A DNA stretch of 64,000 bases, from assembly GCF_018070025.1 (NCBI RefSeq), contig NZ_JAGPYQ010000001.1, positions 7,998,001-8,062,000 of the forward strand. The letters run 5' to 3'. Positions 54,072-63,670 of the stretch are shown here, piece after piece. This stretch comes from Streptomyces liliiviolaceus. Lineage in GTDB: Bacteria; Actinomycetota; Actinomycetes; Streptomycetales; Streptomycetaceae. The notes below the pieces were generated by a model. That model saw only the letters and a program-made list of their open reading frames with translations. It was not told the origin of the DNA and ran no database searches. Every line of letters starts with the position of its first letter. Position 1 is the first letter of the stretch. The translations under genes were made by a program, and so were the position numbers.

Positions 54072-55754
54072 TCAGAGGAAGTACAGGCGGTTGAGTGACA
54101 CGGACTCGGCCGGCTCCGAGCGCAGGGGGTCGCCGTCGAGCGTGACCAGACCGGTGTCCCGGTCCACGTCGACGTCTCCCGTACGGGAGTTGAGACGCAG
54201 GTCCGCAGGGCCGATGCCGCGGGTGCCGCGCACGGCCACCCGGCGCCGACGGGTCGGCATGAGGTCGTTGCCCTGGTCGAGCGCCGCCTGTGCGACGAAC
54301 GCCACCGAGAGGTCGGCGGGGGTGCCGCCGTGCGCCCCGAACTGCGGGCCGAGCACCAGGGGTTCACAGGTGTCGGTGGCCGCGTTCGGGTCGCCCACGA
54401 CCCCGTACGCCGGGAAGCCGGACTTCAGGACGAGTTGGGGCTTCGCGCCGAAGAACTCGGGGCGCCACAGGACGATGTCGGCGAGCTTGCCGGTCTCGAT
54501 GGAGCCGACCTCGTGGGCGAGGCCGTGCGCGAGGGCCGGGTTGATCGTCAGTTTGGCGAGGTAGCGCAGGACGCGCGCGTTGTCGTCGTCCGGGCCGTCG
54601 CCCTCCAGCGGCCCGAGCTGGGCCTTCATCTTCCCGGCCATCGCGAAGGTCCGGCGTACGGTCTCGCCCGCGCGGCCCATGCCCTGCGCGTCCGACGAGG
54701 TGATGCCGATGGCGCCGAGGTCGTGCAGCACGTCCTCGGCGCCCATGGTCCCGGCGCGTATCCGGTCGCGGGCCATCGCCGCGTCGCCGGGCAGGTCGGG
54801 CTTGAGGTCGTGGACGGAGACGATCATCCCGTAGTGCTCGGCGACCGCGTCCCGGCCGAAGGGCAGCGTGGGGTTGGTGGAGGAGCCGATGACGTTCGCC
54901 ACGCCCGCCATCTTCAGGACGTTCGGTACGTGGCCGCCGCCGCAGCCCTCGATGTGGAAGGCGTGGATGGTCCGGCCGTCGAGGACGCTCAGGGTGTCCT
55001 CGACGGACAGGCACTCGTTCAGGCCGTCGCTGTGCAGCGCGACCTGTACGTCGTGCTCCTCGGCCACGCGCAGCGCGGTGTCCAGGGCTCGGGTGTGGGC
55101 GCCCATGTCCTCGTGGACCTTGAAGCCGGACGCGCCGCCCTCGGCGAGGGCCTCGACGAGCGGGGCCGGGTCCGAGGACGAACCCCGGGCGAGGAAGCCG
55201 ATGTTGACCGGCCAGGCGTCGAACGCGTTGAAGGCGTGCCGCAGGGCCCAGGGCGAGTTGACGCCGACGCCCCACACGGGGCCGAACTCCTGGCCGACGA
55301 TCGTCGTGACCCCGGAGGCGAGCGAGGCCTCCATGATGCGCGGCGACAGCAGGTGCACATGGGTGTCGACGGCTCCGGCGGTGGCGATCAGGCCTTCGCC
55401 GGAGACGATCGTCGTGCCGGTGCCCACGACGACATCCACGCCGTCGAGGGTGTCGGGGTTACCGGCCCGGCCGATCGCCGTGATCCGGCCCTCCCGGATG
55501 CCGATCGACACCTTCCTGATCCCCTGCGCCACGTCCATCACGAGGACGTTGCTGATCACGACGTCGCAGGTGTCGCGGACCGCCGCGGCCTTGAGGTGCA
55601 GTCCGTCGCGGGCCGTCTTGCCGAACCCGGCGAGGAACTCGTCGCCGTACTTCTGGGCGTCGGACTCGACGCGGACGGTCAGCCCGGAGTCGCCGAGGCG
55701 GACGCGGTCGCCCGCGCGGGGTCCGTGGGTGGCGGCGTACTCGTACGGGTTCAT
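54072..55754 (-). CDS. ureC: Urease alpha-subunit-like protein (second-type UreC)
   Basis: The 560-residue amidohydrolase keeps the nickel ligands: DTHVHLLSP, the carbamylated Lys in GASGFKVHEDMG, VALHSDGLNE, AFHIEGCGGGHVPN and the Asp in GITSSDAQGMGRAGE. The mobile-flap stretch differs: canonical MVCHHLD reads VSVHDLK, so the flap Cys is Val while the catalytic His remains. The ATG overlaps the ureAB stop by four bases. No ureDEFG accessory genes are in the window. It may be a slower urease or act on a related ureido compound. Confidence 0.9.
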   Translation of the reverse strand: MNPYEYAATHGPRAGDRVRLGDSGLTVRVESDAQKYGDEFLAGFGKTARDGLHLKAAAVRDTCDVVISNVLVMDVAQGIRKVSIGIREGRITAIGRAGNPDTLDGVDVVVGTGTTIVSGEGLIATAGAVDTHVHLLSPRIMEASLASGVTTIVGQEFGPVWGVGVNSPWALRHAFNAFDAWPVNIGFLARGSSSDPAPLVEALAEGGASGFKVHEDMGAHTRALDTALRVAEEHDVQVALHSDGLNECLSVEDTLSVLDGRTIHAFHIEGCGGGHVPNVLKMAGVANVIGSSTNPTLPFGRDAVAEHYGMIVSVHDLKPDLPGDAAMARDRIRAGTMGAEDVLHDLGAIGITSSDAQGMGRAGETVRRTFAMAGKMKAQLGPLEGDGPDDDNARVLRYLAKLTINPALAHGLAHEVGSIETGKLADIVLWRPEFFGAKPQLVLKSGFPAYGVVGDPNAATDTCEPLVLGPQFGAHGGTPADLSVAFVAQAALDQGNDLMPTRRRRVAVRGTRGIGPADLRLNSRTGDVDVDRDTGLVTLDGDPLRSEPAESVSLNRLYFL

Positions 55755-56449
55755 GCGTTCCCTCCCTCGGGGGCGACCGCTCCCAGGTATCCGCAGGCCG
55801 CCGCTCTGCGCAGGGCCTCCGCCTTGGCGCCCGGGGCGTCCAGCGGGCCGTCCACGAGGCCCGCGAAGCCGATCGCCACGCGGTCGCCGCCGATCGGCAG
55901 GAGGCCGACCTCGACCGTCTCGCCCGGGGCGAAGCGGGTGGACGCGCCGGCGGGGACGGCGAGGTGGGTGCCGTAGGCGGCGGCACGGTCGAAGGCGAGG
56001 CGGGGGTTGGCCTCGAAGAAGTGGAAGTGGGAGGTCACCGAGACGGGGACGGTGGCGGTGTTGGTGACGGTGAGCGTGCGGGTGGGGTGGGGGTCGGTGT
56101 GCTCGGGGCCGGGCAGGAGGGCGCCCGGGGCGGCCGGGCCCAGCCCGCCGCCGATCGGGTCGGTGACGATCGCGAGGCGGGAGCCGTCGTCGAAGACGGC
56201 CTCCACGTGGACCTCCGTGACGATGTCCGCGACGCCGGGGAGCACGTCGTCCGGGCCGAGTACCGATCCGGCCGCGGCGATGGCCTCCGCGAGCCGCCGT
56301 CCGTCGCGGGCCGCCTCGCAGACGGCGTCCGCGATGACGGCTGTCGCCTCGGGGACGTTCAACTTCAGGCCGCGGGCTCGGCGGGCACGGGCGAGTTCGG
56401 CTGCGCCGAAGAGGAGGAGGCGGTCGCGTTCGGTGGGAGTGAGTCGCAT
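55751..56449 (-). CDS. ureA: Fused urease gamma-beta subunit
   Basis: The 232-residue protein joins a gamma domain (MRLTPTERDRLLLFGAAELA, GLKLNVPEATAVIAD, VLPGVADIVTEVHVEAVFDDG) to a beta domain (RTLTVTNTATVPVSVTSHFH, FFEANPRLAFDRAAAYGTHL, IPAG-like and GFAGLVDGPL). H. pylori UreA has the same fusion. The ATG at 56449 matches the family start; GTG codons at 56458 and 56461 are alternatives inside a repeated motif. It is the first gene of the four-gene operon. Confidence 0.9.
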   Translation of the reverse strand: MRLTPTERDRLLLFGAAELARARRARGLKLNVPEATAVIADAVCEAARDGRRLAEAIAAAGSVLGPDDVLPGVADIVTEVHVEAVFDDGSRLAIVTDPIGGGLGPAAPGALLPGPEHTDPHPTRTLTVTNTATVPVSVTSHFHFFEANPRLAFDRAAAYGTHLAVPAGASTRFAPGETVEVGLLPIGGDRVAIGFAGLVDGPLDAPGAKAEALRRAAACGYLGAVAPEGGNA

Positions 56450-56817
56450 ATTGAGCACCACTCTAACGCTGGGGCCGCTGCAGGGATAGATCTACCTGCG
56501 GTTCAGCCTGCCCTTATTTGAGCAGCACTCTAAGTGAAGGAGCTGCTTGCGGGCGGCGGGTGGACGGGTGCGGGTCCGGTGGGGGCTTGTCGCGCAGTTC
56601 CCCGCGGCCCTCAAGGCCGCTGGTGCGGGTTCGGTGGGGGCTGAGCGCGCAGTTCCCCGCGCCCCTGGGTACCTAGGGGCGCGGGGAACTGCGCAAAGGG
56701 GGGGGCGAGGGGCGCAGCCCCCATGCGTGGACGGGAACGGGTAGGGGCGGCGGGGGCGCAAACCCCCATGCGGTGGCGTGCGCGTCGGGGGGTTCGGGGG
56801 CGGAGCCCCCGTGGGGG
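56450..56817. repeat. Intergenic repeats between ilvE and the urease operon
   Basis: The 368-base gap has, from the urease side, two direct repeats (56451-56466, 56518-56533), a degenerate GCGCAGTTCC element (near 56592) and a perfect palindrome with 20-bp arms made of two opposed elements (56647-56666 and 56675-56694). A copy of the 60-bp block also present at 48967 (56699-56758) and GGGGGCGGAGCCCCC beside the ilvE stop complete it. No gene is seen. Confidence 0.88.
56451..56533. promoter_or_regulatory. Two direct TTGAGCAnCACTCTAA repeats upstream of ureA
   Basis: TTGAGCACCACTCTAA (56451-56466) and TTGAGCAGCACTCTAA (56518-56533) differ by one base and are 67 bp apart. Each is a loose dyad (TTGAG...CTCTAA). 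The first touches the ureA start, the second is placed as a promoter-region operator. They may bind the operon's TetR protein. Confidence 0.5.
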
Positions 56818-57906
56818 TCAGGACACCGGGTGCATCCAGTTGTGGGGGTCCTTCGACACACCCCGCTGGATGTTCAGCAGCGCCTCACGGAGCTTCAGCG
56901 TGACCTCACCGGGCCCACCCCCACTCTGCTGCCACTCACCCGCCGCACTCTTCACCGTACCGACAGGCGTGATCACCGCCGCCGTCCCGCACGCGAACAC
57001 CTCCGTGAGCGTCCCGTTCTCCGCGTCACGCCTCCACTGGTCGCTGGAGACGCGCGCCTCCTCGGACCCGTAACCGAGGTCACGGGCGACCGACAGGAGC
57101 GAGTCACGGGTGACGCCCTCCAGGATGGACCCGCTGAGCGTGGGCGTGACGATCCTGTCCCCGTACACGAAGTACAGGTTCATGCCGCCCAGCTCCTCCA
57201 CCCACTTGTGCTCGACCGCGTCGAGGTAGCAGACCTGGTCGCACCCCTGCGCCGCGGCCTCGGCCTGCGCGAGCAGGGACGCGGCGTAGTTGCCGCCGGT
57301 CTTGGCGTCGCCCACGCCCCCCGGGACGGCGCGCACCCGGTCCTCGGACAGCCAGATGGAGACGGGCTTCACCCCGCCCGGGAAGTACGCCCCGGCGGGC
57401 GACGCGATGACGATGAAGAGGTACTCGTTCGCGGGCCGCACCCCGAGACCGACCTCGGTGGCGATCATGAACGGCCGCAGATAGAGCGACTCCTCGCCGC
57501 CGTGCGCCGGCACCCACGCCTTGTCCTGCTGGATCAGCACGTCACAGGCCTCGACGAAGGTCTCGACGGGCAGCTCGGGCATGGCCAGCCGGCGGGCGGA
57601 CGACTGGAAGCGCAGGGCGTTGCGGTCCGGGCGGAACGTGGCGACCGACCCGTCGGGCTGCCGGTAGGCCTTCAGCCCCTCGAAGATCTCCTGCGCGTAG
57701 TGCAGGACGCTCGTCGCGGGGTCGACGGAGAGCGGGCCGTACGGGACGAGCTGGCCGTCGTGCCAGCCGCGGCCCTCCGTCCACTTGATCGTCACCATGT
57801 GGTCGGTGAAGTGGCGGCCGAATCCCGGGCTGGCCAGGATGGCCTCACGCTCCGCGTCGGACAGCGGGGACGAGGAGGGCTTTAGCTCGATCGTGGGCGT
57901 CGTCAT
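56818..57906 (-). CDS. ilvE: Branched-chain amino acid aminotransferase
   Basis: The 362-residue fold-type IV PLP enzyme interconverts Leu/Ile/Val and their oxo acids. Marks are [39 protein letters not shown], the PLP-lysine region [18 protein letters not shown] with [11 protein letters not shown] before it, and the late [15 protein letters not shown] phosphate loop. The ATG at 57906 ([12 protein letters not shown]) follows AAAGGAC. The frame is open upstream to 57999 but poorly supported. Confidence 0.95.
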   Translation of the reverse strand: MTTPTIELKPSSSPLSDAEREAILASPGFGRHFTDHMVTIKWTEGRGWHDGQLVPYGPLSVDPATSVLHYAQEIFEGLKAYRQPDGSVATFRPDRNALRFQSSARRLAMPELPVETFVEACDVLIQQDKAWVPAHGGEESLYLRPFMIATEVGLGVRPANEYLFIVIASPAGAYFPGGVKPVSIWLSEDRVRAVPGGVGDAKTGGNYAASLLAQAEAAAQGCDQVCYLDAVEHKWVEELGGMNLYFVYGDRIVTPTLSGSILEGVTRDSLLSVARDLGYGSEEARVSSDQWRRDAENGTLTEVFACGTAAVITPVGTVKSAAGEWQQSGGGPGEVTLKLREALLNIQRGVSKDPHNWMHPVS

Positions 57907-58144
57907 GAGTGGTTTGTCCTTCACCGGTTGTGTGTGACGGGCCGCGCTCACGCCTGTACTGCCAGTGGCCAGTGTTAGGACGTCCGAGCATGTCGTCATT
58001 TCGCGGCTCCGCGTTCGATTATCGCGCGAGATGAGCCGATTGGGGCACCACCCCTGCCACGCACGTCGTGGGAGCCGTGGAGGGGGGCGAAACGGTGTGA
58101 ATGCGGCCCAGGGATTGATGGTGACACCCGGCGGGGCATACGAA

Positions 58145-58181
58145 AAGCCGCCGGGTGCGGAAGCGACCCGGCGGCTTGGGG
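58145..58181 (-). terminator. leuB terminator
   Basis: AAGCCGCCGGGT and ACCCGGCGGCTT pair perfectly around a 9-base loop and end in TTTTC on the minus strand, 14 to 50 bases past the leuB stop. Confidence 0.88.
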
Positions 58182-58194
58182 TGGTACCGGCGGG

Positions 58195-59235
58195 TCAGCC
58201 GGATACTCGGGCGGCGAGCGCGTCGCCGATCTCCTCGGTGGTACGGGTGGTGGTGCCGCGCTCCGCGAGGTCGGCGGAGACGGCGTCCTCGATACGGGCG
58301 GCCTCGGTCTCGTGACCGAGGTGGCGCAGCAGGAGGGCGACCGACAGCACGGTGGCGCTGGGGTCGGCCTTGCCCTGGCCCGCGATGTCCGGGGCCGAGC
58401 CGTGGACCGGCTCGAACATGGACGGGAACTCGCCGCTCGGGTTGATGTTGCCGGACGCGGCGACGCCGATGCCGCCGGAGACGGCCGCGGCGAGGTCGGT
58501 GATGATGTCGCCGAAGAGGTTGTCGGTGACGATCACGTCGAAGCGCGCGGGGTCCGTGACGAGGTAGATCGTCGCGGCGTCCACGTGGATGTAGTCCGTG
58601 GTGACCTCGGGGAACTCCTCGGCCACCTTGTTGAAGGTGTTCGTCCACAGGTGGCCCGCGAAGGTGAGCACGTTGTTCTTGTGGACCAGCGTGAGCTTCT
58701 TGCGGGGGCGGGCCTGGGCGCGGGCGAAGGCGTCGCGCACGACGCGCTCGACACCGAAGGCCGTGTTCACGGAGACCTCGGTGGCGACCTCGTGCGGGGT
58801 GCCCTTGCGGATCGTGCCGCCGTTGCCGGTGTACGGACCCTCGGTGCCCTCGCGGACGACGACGAAGTCGATCTCCGGCTGGCCCGCGAGCGGGGTGGCG
58901 ACACCCGGCAGGAGCTTCGACGGCCGCAGGTTGACGTGGTGGTCGAAGGCGAAGCGGAGCTTCAGCAGGAAGCCGCGCTCCAGGACGCCGGAGGGGACCG
59001 ACGGGTCGCCGATCGCGCCGAGCAGGATGGCGTCGTGCTGCTTCAGTGCTTCGAGGTCGGCGTCGGTGAGGGTCTCACCGGTGGCGCGGTAGCGCCGGGC
59101 GCCGAAGTCGAACTCCTTGGTCTCCAGCTTCACATCCTGCGGGAGGACGGCGGAGAGGACCTTCAGGCCTTGGGCCACGACTTCCTGGCCGATGCCGTCA
59201 CCGGGGATCACTGCGAGATCGATGCTGCGAGACAT
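58195..59235 (-). CDS. leuB: 3-isopropylmalate dehydrogenase
   Basis: The 346-residue enzyme oxidatively decarboxylates 3-isopropylmalate in leucine synthesis. Motifs are [35 protein letters not shown] (Arg/Tyr of the active site), [12 protein letters not shown], the metal-binding [20 protein letters not shown] and [18 protein letters not shown]. Its short form (about 345) fits the actinobacterial type. It has its own terminator, separating it from ilvE. Confidence 0.96.
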   Translation of the reverse strand: MSRSIDLAVIPGDGIGQEVVAQGLKVLSAVLPQDVKLETKEFDFGARRYRATGETLTDADLEALKQHDAILLGAIGDPSVPSGVLERGFLLKLRFAFDHHVNLRPSKLLPGVATPLAGQPEIDFVVVREGTEGPYTGNGGTIRKGTPHEVATEVSVNTAFGVERVVRDAFARAQARPRKKLTLVHKNNVLTFAGHLWTNTFNKVAEEFPEVTTDYIHVDAATIYLVTDPARFDVIVTDNLFGDIITDLAAAVSGGIGVAASGNINPSGEFPSMFEPVHGSAPDIAGQGKADPSATVLSVALLLRHLGHETEAARIEDAVSADLAERGTTTRTTEEIGDALAARVSG

Positions 59236-59388
59236 GTCGGCACCCTACTCCCCGTCCCACGGGATGACATGGGCCGTCCGCCATACGGACATGACCGAGC
59301 GGTCGACCGAGGGCCGCGCATCAACCCGTCAGCCCCCGTTCACCTGTACGTATGGCGCATGTCGGCCCGCGATGGGAAGTTCACCAGC

Positions 59389-61401
59389 ATGACCGTGCCT
59401 CCCATGGGGACACCCCCAGGACCCCCCGTCCCCGACGTCGGCATCCCGCCGCGGCTCGCACGCCGGATGAGCATGGCGGAGCAGTACGAGTACCTGCGGA
59501 CGAAGTTCACCCGCCGCCGTGCCCTGGTCAGCGCGGGCGCGGTGGCCGGCGGACTGCTGGCCGGCTGCTCCGGCCAGGACTCCGGGACGGGCACGGCGAC
59601 CCGCTCCCCCTCTCCGCTGTCCGGCGGCTCCACCCCCACCGAACGGGTGGACGGCGCGGTCGTCACCCCCTTCGGCCGCCATCTCGCCTTCGGCGCGGAC
59701 CCGCGGACCCAGATGCGGATCTCCTGGCAGGTGCCGCTCACGGTCAGGAAGCCGTACGTGCGGGTGGGGCTGAAGCCCTGGGAGCTGAGCCGCAGGATCG
59801 AGGCGGAGGTGCGCGCCCTGCACACCCCTGGGCTCGACGGCGTACGGCTCGCCCTCGACCAGTTCTATCTGCACGCGGCGCTCGACGGTCTGCGGCCCGG
59901 GACGACGTACTACTACGGCGTCGGGCACGAGGGGTTCGACCCGGCGTCCAAGGAACGGCACTCCACGGTCGGCTCGTTCACCACGGCGCCCGCCCGTGCG
60001 GAGAAGTTCGTGTTCACGGCCTTCGGCGACCAGGGCGTCACCCCGGACGCGCTCGCCAACGACAAGCTGATCCTCGGCCGGGAGCCCGCCTTCCATCTGC
60101 ACGCGGGCGACATCTGCTACGCGGACGTGACCGGCCACGGCAAGGAGTCGGACATCTACGACCCGACCGCCTGGGACCTGTTCCTCAAGCAGACGGAGAC
60201 GGTCGCGAAGACGGTCCCGTGGATGGTGACGACCGGCAACCACGACATGGAGGCCTGGTACTCGTCGAACGGGTACGGCGGGCAGTCGGCGCGCTTCTCG
60301 CTCCCCGAGAACGGCTTCGACGCGAAGAACGCCCCGGGCGTCTACTCGTTCACGTACGGCAATGTCGGGATCGTGGCGCTGGACGCGAACGACGTGTCGT
60401 ACGAGATCCCCGCCAACAAGGGCTACTCGGAGGGCCGGCAGACGGCCTGGCTCGACAAGCGGCTCGGGGAGCTGCGCAAGGACGAGGGGATCGACTTCGT
60501 CGTGGTCTTCTTCCACCACTGCGCGTACTCGACCTCGACCCACGCCTCGGACGGCGGTGTACGGGACGCCTGGCTGCCGCTGTTCACCAAGCACCAGGTG
60601 GATCTGGTGATCAACGGCCACAACCATGTGTACGAGCGCACCGACGCCGTCAAGAACGGCAGGGTGGGCAAGCCGGTGCCCATCGGCGCGTCGACCGATC
60701 CGACGCGCGACGGGATCGTGTACGTCACGGCGGGCGGCGCGGGCAAGAGCCTGTACAGCTTCCCCTCAGGGGTGAAGGACAGCTACGAGGGGAAGGTCGT
60801 CGACCGCGAGTCCGTGGACACCTACCACTGGACGAAGTCGAAGAACCAGAATCCCGACACCGTGGAGTGGTCGCGGGTGCGGTACACCGGCTACTCCTTC
60901 CTCTCCGTGGAGGCGGAGGCGGGACCGGCCCCCCGGCTCACGGTGTCGGCGCTCGCCGAGAGCGGGAAGCGCATCGACCACTTCGAGGTGCGGCGCGGGG
61001 CGGGAGGCCCCGCGCCCACGTCGAACGGGCGCGGCTCCCGGCTCGTGCGAGCTTGTGCGAGTGACGTACGGGGCTCAGTGGCCCGTCGAGCCGCCGTTGT
61101 CCCGGCGGTCGAGGGCGCGCTGGAGCGCGGCGGCGGCGTTCTTGCGGTCGGACTCGCTGGTGCGGGAGACGTGACGGACTCGGCGGGCGGTCGTCTCGGC
61201 CATGATGAATCGGCTCCTTGCCTCCGGCAGCGGACGCCGGAAGTGGGTGAGGGGATTACGAGACGCCGGAAGAGGCGGGGAGCGGTGCCGCAGGGGTTGC
61301 CTGCCAGGGGCTCCGGCTCACGACCGCCATTCGCTGGGTCGAGCGAGACGTTCGGCTCCTTCAAAGCTAAGCGAGGACTCCGCATCTGTCTCCATAGTTA
61401 G
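59389..61401 (+). CDS. Tat-exported purple-acid-phosphatase-like metallophosphoesterase, extended C terminus
   Basis: The N-terminal half starts with a twin-arginine signal (TKFTRRRALVSAGAVAGG) ending in a lipobox (LLAGC). A fibronectin-like PAP N-domain (MRISWQVPLTVRKPYVRVG) and the phosphoesterase core follow: FTAFGDQGV, HAGDICYAD, TTGNHDME, FFHHCAYS and INGHNHVYER. The expected end is near RIDHFEVRRG (about 61000), but the frame has no stop until 61401, giving 670 residues with about 130 of low complexity. That tail runs antisense across a small gene, so a lost stop or frameshift is likely. The ATG at 59389 is chosen with GGGAAG nine bases upstream. Confidence 0.82.
   Translation: MTVPPMGTPPGPPVPDVGIPPRLARRMSMAEQYEYLRTKFTRRRALVSAGAVAGGLLAGCSGQDSGTGTATRSPSPLSGGSTPTERVDGAVVTPFGRHLAFGADPRTQMRISWQVPLTVRKPYVRVGLKPWELSRRIEAEVRALHTPGLDGVRLALDQFYLHAALDGLRPGTTYYYGVGHEGFDPASKERHSTVGSFTTAPARAEKFVFTAFGDQGVTPDALANDKLILGREPAFHLHAGDICYADVTGHGKESDIYDPTAWDLFLKQTETVAKTVPWMVTTGNHDMEAWYSSNGYGGQSARFSLPENGFDAKNAPGVYSFTYGNVGIVALDANDVSYEIPANKGYSEGRQTAWLDKRLGELRKDEGIDFVVVFFHHCAYSTSTHASDGGVRDAWLPLFTKHQVDLVINGHNHVYERTDAVKNGRVGKPVPIGASTDPTRDGIVYVTAGGAGKSLYSFPSGVKDSYEGKVVDRESVDTYHWTKSKNQNPDTVEWSRVRYTGYSFLSVEAEAGPAPRLTVSALAESGKRIDHFEVRRGAGGPAPTSNGRGSRLVRACASDVRGSVARRAAVVPAVEGALERGGGVLAVGLAGAGDVTDSAGGRLGHDESAPCLRQRTPEVGEGITRRRKRRGAVPQGLPARGSGSRPPFAGSSETFGSFKAKRGLRICLHS
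61075..61203 (-). CDS. Small basic 42-residue protein, unknown
   Basis: The ORF encodes MAETTARRVRHVSRTSESDR, then KNAAAALQRALDRRDNGG, ending STGH. It is charged and helical, without signal or Cys. AAGGAG lies 11 bases before the ATG at 61203. It lies fully inside the antisense tail of the phosphoesterase frame, and its codon use (high third-position GC) makes it the likelier coding strand here. Too short to classify. Confidence 0.6.
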   Translation of the reverse strand: MAETTARRVRHVSRTSESDRKNAAAALQRALDRRDNGGSTGH

Positions 61402-61458
61402 TCGGACTTCCTACTATCTGAGACGGCGGATCGGGTCACCCCTCTCTGACCTGCACTT

Positions 61459-62376
61459 TCACCTTTCGGCCTGCGGACGCTGCGCGAGCCCCCGCAGCTC
61501 CCGCAGCTCCCTGATCAGCGCGCGCACCGCGAGCGTCGCGGCGAGTTCGGGTGTGGTCACGTATCCCACGGAGCGGGTCGGGCGGTCGGGGCCGAGGTCG
61601 GCGATCTCCAGCGTGGGCGGGGCGCCCGTCAGGGACAGCGCGGGCACGATGGCCATGCCCAGACCGCTGCCGACCATGGAGAGCACCGCCCCGTCGTCCT
61701 CGGCCCGGACCGTCGCGCACGGGATCCAGTCCTGCCCGGCCCACCAACTCCGCGTGTACGAGGAACAGTTCTCCCGCCAGTCGACCAACGGCAGTGAGCG
61801 CGGCCGGGGATGGCCGGCCGGATGCACCAGGGAGTACGGCTCCTCCAGGAGCACGTCGCCGATCAGTCCGGGCGGTACCGGCGTGCTCGTGCCGAGGGTG
61901 GCGATGCCGATGTCGGCCCGGCCCTCGGCCACCTCCCCCGCCGTGCCGGGACCGACCTCCCGTACGACCCGTACCGTCGGCTCGATGCCCGGATGGCGTG
62001 CGGTCAGCCGTTCCAGCGCGGGCGGCAGCAGATACAGGGCCGCGCTGCGGAACGCGGCGACGCGCAGCGGCCCGGCGACGGTGTCGCCGCCGTCGGGGCC
62101 CGCGCCCACCCCCCGCGTCTCGGCGGCGAGCGTCTCCAGCATGCGCAGGACGCGCCGCGCGTGGGTGACGGCGCGGGCCCCGGCGGGGGTCGGCCGGGCG
62201 CCGTACCGGCCGCGGTCGAAGAGGACCACGCCGAGTTTGCGCTCGATGCCGCGCACCGCATGGGACACGGCGGACTGGGTCGTGCCGAGCGCGACGGCCG
62301 CCGCGGAGAAGCCGCCCTCGCCCGCCACGGCGACCAGGGTTCGCAGTTCCTGCGGCGCGAGATCGGCTGCCTGCAT
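61459..62376 (-). CDS. LysR-family regulator
   Basis: The 305-residue regulator has the N-terminal winged helix LVAVAGEGGFSAAAVALGTT, QSAVSHAVRGIERKLG (about 13-48) and the periplasmic-binding-like effector domain (VAGPLRVAAFRSAALYLLPP; DIGIATLGTSTPVPPGLIGD). The ATG at 62376 follows GGGAG by six bases; GTG 62388 is an alternative. It is divergent from the oxidoreductase gene 102 bases away, the standard LysR layout, so it probably controls that gene. Confidence 0.92.
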   Translation of the reverse strand: MQAADLAPQELRTLVAVAGEGGFSAAAVALGTTQSAVSHAVRGIERKLGVVLFDRGRYGARPTPAGARAVTHARRVLRMLETLAAETRGVGAGPDGGDTVAGPLRVAAFRSAALYLLPPALERLTARHPGIEPTVRVVREVGPGTAGEVAEGRADIGIATLGTSTPVPPGLIGDVLLEEPYSLVHPAGHPRPRSLPLVDWRENCSSYTRSWWAGQDWIPCATVRAEDDGAVLSMVGSGLGMAIVPALSLTGAPPTLEIADLGPDRPTRSVGYVTTPELAATLAVRALIRELRELRGLAQRPQAER

Positions 62377-62478
62377 CGGGGCTCCCACCTGCTGCTATGA
62401 GGGCCGCTCATGGGTGCGGCCGTCCCATGAGCGCAACCCTCTGCCCGCCCGGCGCATTCCTGCCTACGGTCCCTGTCC

Positions 62479-63516
62479 ATGACCACCCCCGTGACCACCC
62501 CCGTGACCGTCCCCCCGACCGGCACCACCGATGTGGCGCTCACCGTGCAGCAGACCGCCCGGCCGACCGGCTTCCCCGTCCCGGACCACTTCCGGTTCGT
62601 CGAGTCGGCGGTGCCCGAGCCGGCGCCCGGCACGGCCCTGGTGGAGAACCTGTACTGGTCCGTCGATCCGTACCACCGCGAAATGATGGACGGGGACTTC
62701 GAGCTGGACGCCCCGCTGGAGGGCCGCACGCTCGGCCGGGTCGTCGCGTCCCGTGATCCGGCGCTGCGCGAGGGCGAGATCGTGTTCCACCGGCGCGGCT
62801 GGCGTACCCACTCCGTCGTACGCCCCGCGGAGACCCGCCGCCTCCCGCACCACGACGGCGTACCGCTCTCCGCGCATCTGAGCCTCTTCGGCGGCACCGG
62901 CCTGACCGCGTACGTCGGGCTCACCCGGATCGCGCGGCTGCGCGAGGGCGACGACGTGTTCGTCTCGGCGGCGGCCGGCGGGGTCGGTACGGCCACCGGA
63001 CGCCTCGCCCGGCTGCTCGGCGCGGGGCGGCTGGTGGGCAGCGCGGGCTCGGCGGCGAAGGTCGCGTACCTGAAGGAGCAGGTCGGCTACGACGAGGCCT
63101 TCGACTACCACGAGGGCCCCGTCGCCGGGCAGTTGGCGAAGGCCGCGCCGGACGGCATCGATCTGTTCGTCGACAACGTCGGCGGCGAGCACCTCGGCGC
63201 CGCGATCGGCGCCCTGCGCAGACGCGGGCGGGTGGTGCGGATCGGCACGGTCGGCCAGTACAACACCCCGGACGCGCCGCCCGTCCTCTTCGACCACGCC
63301 GACGTCGTCGAGAAGAGCCTGCGGATCGAGGGCTTCCTGGTGAGCGACCACCGGGACGTGCAGGAGGAGCTGTACGCGTTCGCCGTCCCCCATCTGCTCG
63401 GCGGCAGGCTGGCGCTGGACGAGACGGTCGTCGACGGCTTCGAGCGGATCGTGGAGGCGTTCCTGTCGATGCTGCGGGGCGGCAACACCGGCAAGATGAT
63501 CATCCGCAAGGCGTGA
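62479..63516 (+). CDS. MDR-family NADP-dependent oxidoreductase (alkenal/prostaglandin reductase type)
   Basis: The 345-residue zinc-free medium-chain reductase has the CurA/LTB4-dehydrogenase pattern: VENLYWSVDPYHREMMDGD near the N terminus, FGGTGLTAYVGL, the nucleotide loop SAAAGGVGTATGRLARLLGA and GIDLFVDNVGGEHLGAAIGA. Members reduce alpha,beta-unsaturated aldehydes and ketones with NADPH. The N terminus has a Thr/Pro/Val repeat (TTPVTTPVTVPPTGTT). The ATG is at 62479. It probably answers to the divergent LysR regulator. Confidence 0.92.
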   Translation: MTTPVTTPVTVPPTGTTDVALTVQQTARPTGFPVPDHFRFVESAVPEPAPGTALVENLYWSVDPYHREMMDGDFELDAPLEGRTLGRVVASRDPALREGEIVFHRRGWRTHSVVRPAETRRLPHHDGVPLSAHLSLFGGTGLTAYVGLTRIARLREGDDVFVSAAAGGVGTATGRLARLLGAGRLVGSAGSAAKVAYLKEQVGYDEAFDYHEGPVAGQLAKAAPDGIDLFVDNVGGEHLGAAIGALRRRGRVVRIGTVGQYNTPDAPPVLFDHADVVEKSLRIEGFLVSDHRDVQEELYAFAVPHLLGGRLALDETVVDGFERIVEAFLSMLRGGNTGKMIIRKA

Positions 63517-63670
63517 CGGCCCGGCACGTCGTGCGCGGCCCCGTACGCACGCCGCCCCCGGCCCGGAGGGATGATTCCGGGGCGGGGGCGGTTCGGTGGG
63601 GACGCCGGCCCGTGTGCGGGGGCGTCCCGGCCTGGGAGGGGCGCAACTCAGCTCATGTACGAGTCCGGTC

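Noticed and set aside
57907..58144. T-box or leader-peptide attenuator upstream of ilvE
   Set aside because: No T-box core sequence, no run of Leu/Ile/Val codons and no terminator between the candidate short frames and ilvE. The one hairpin present belongs to the leuB end.
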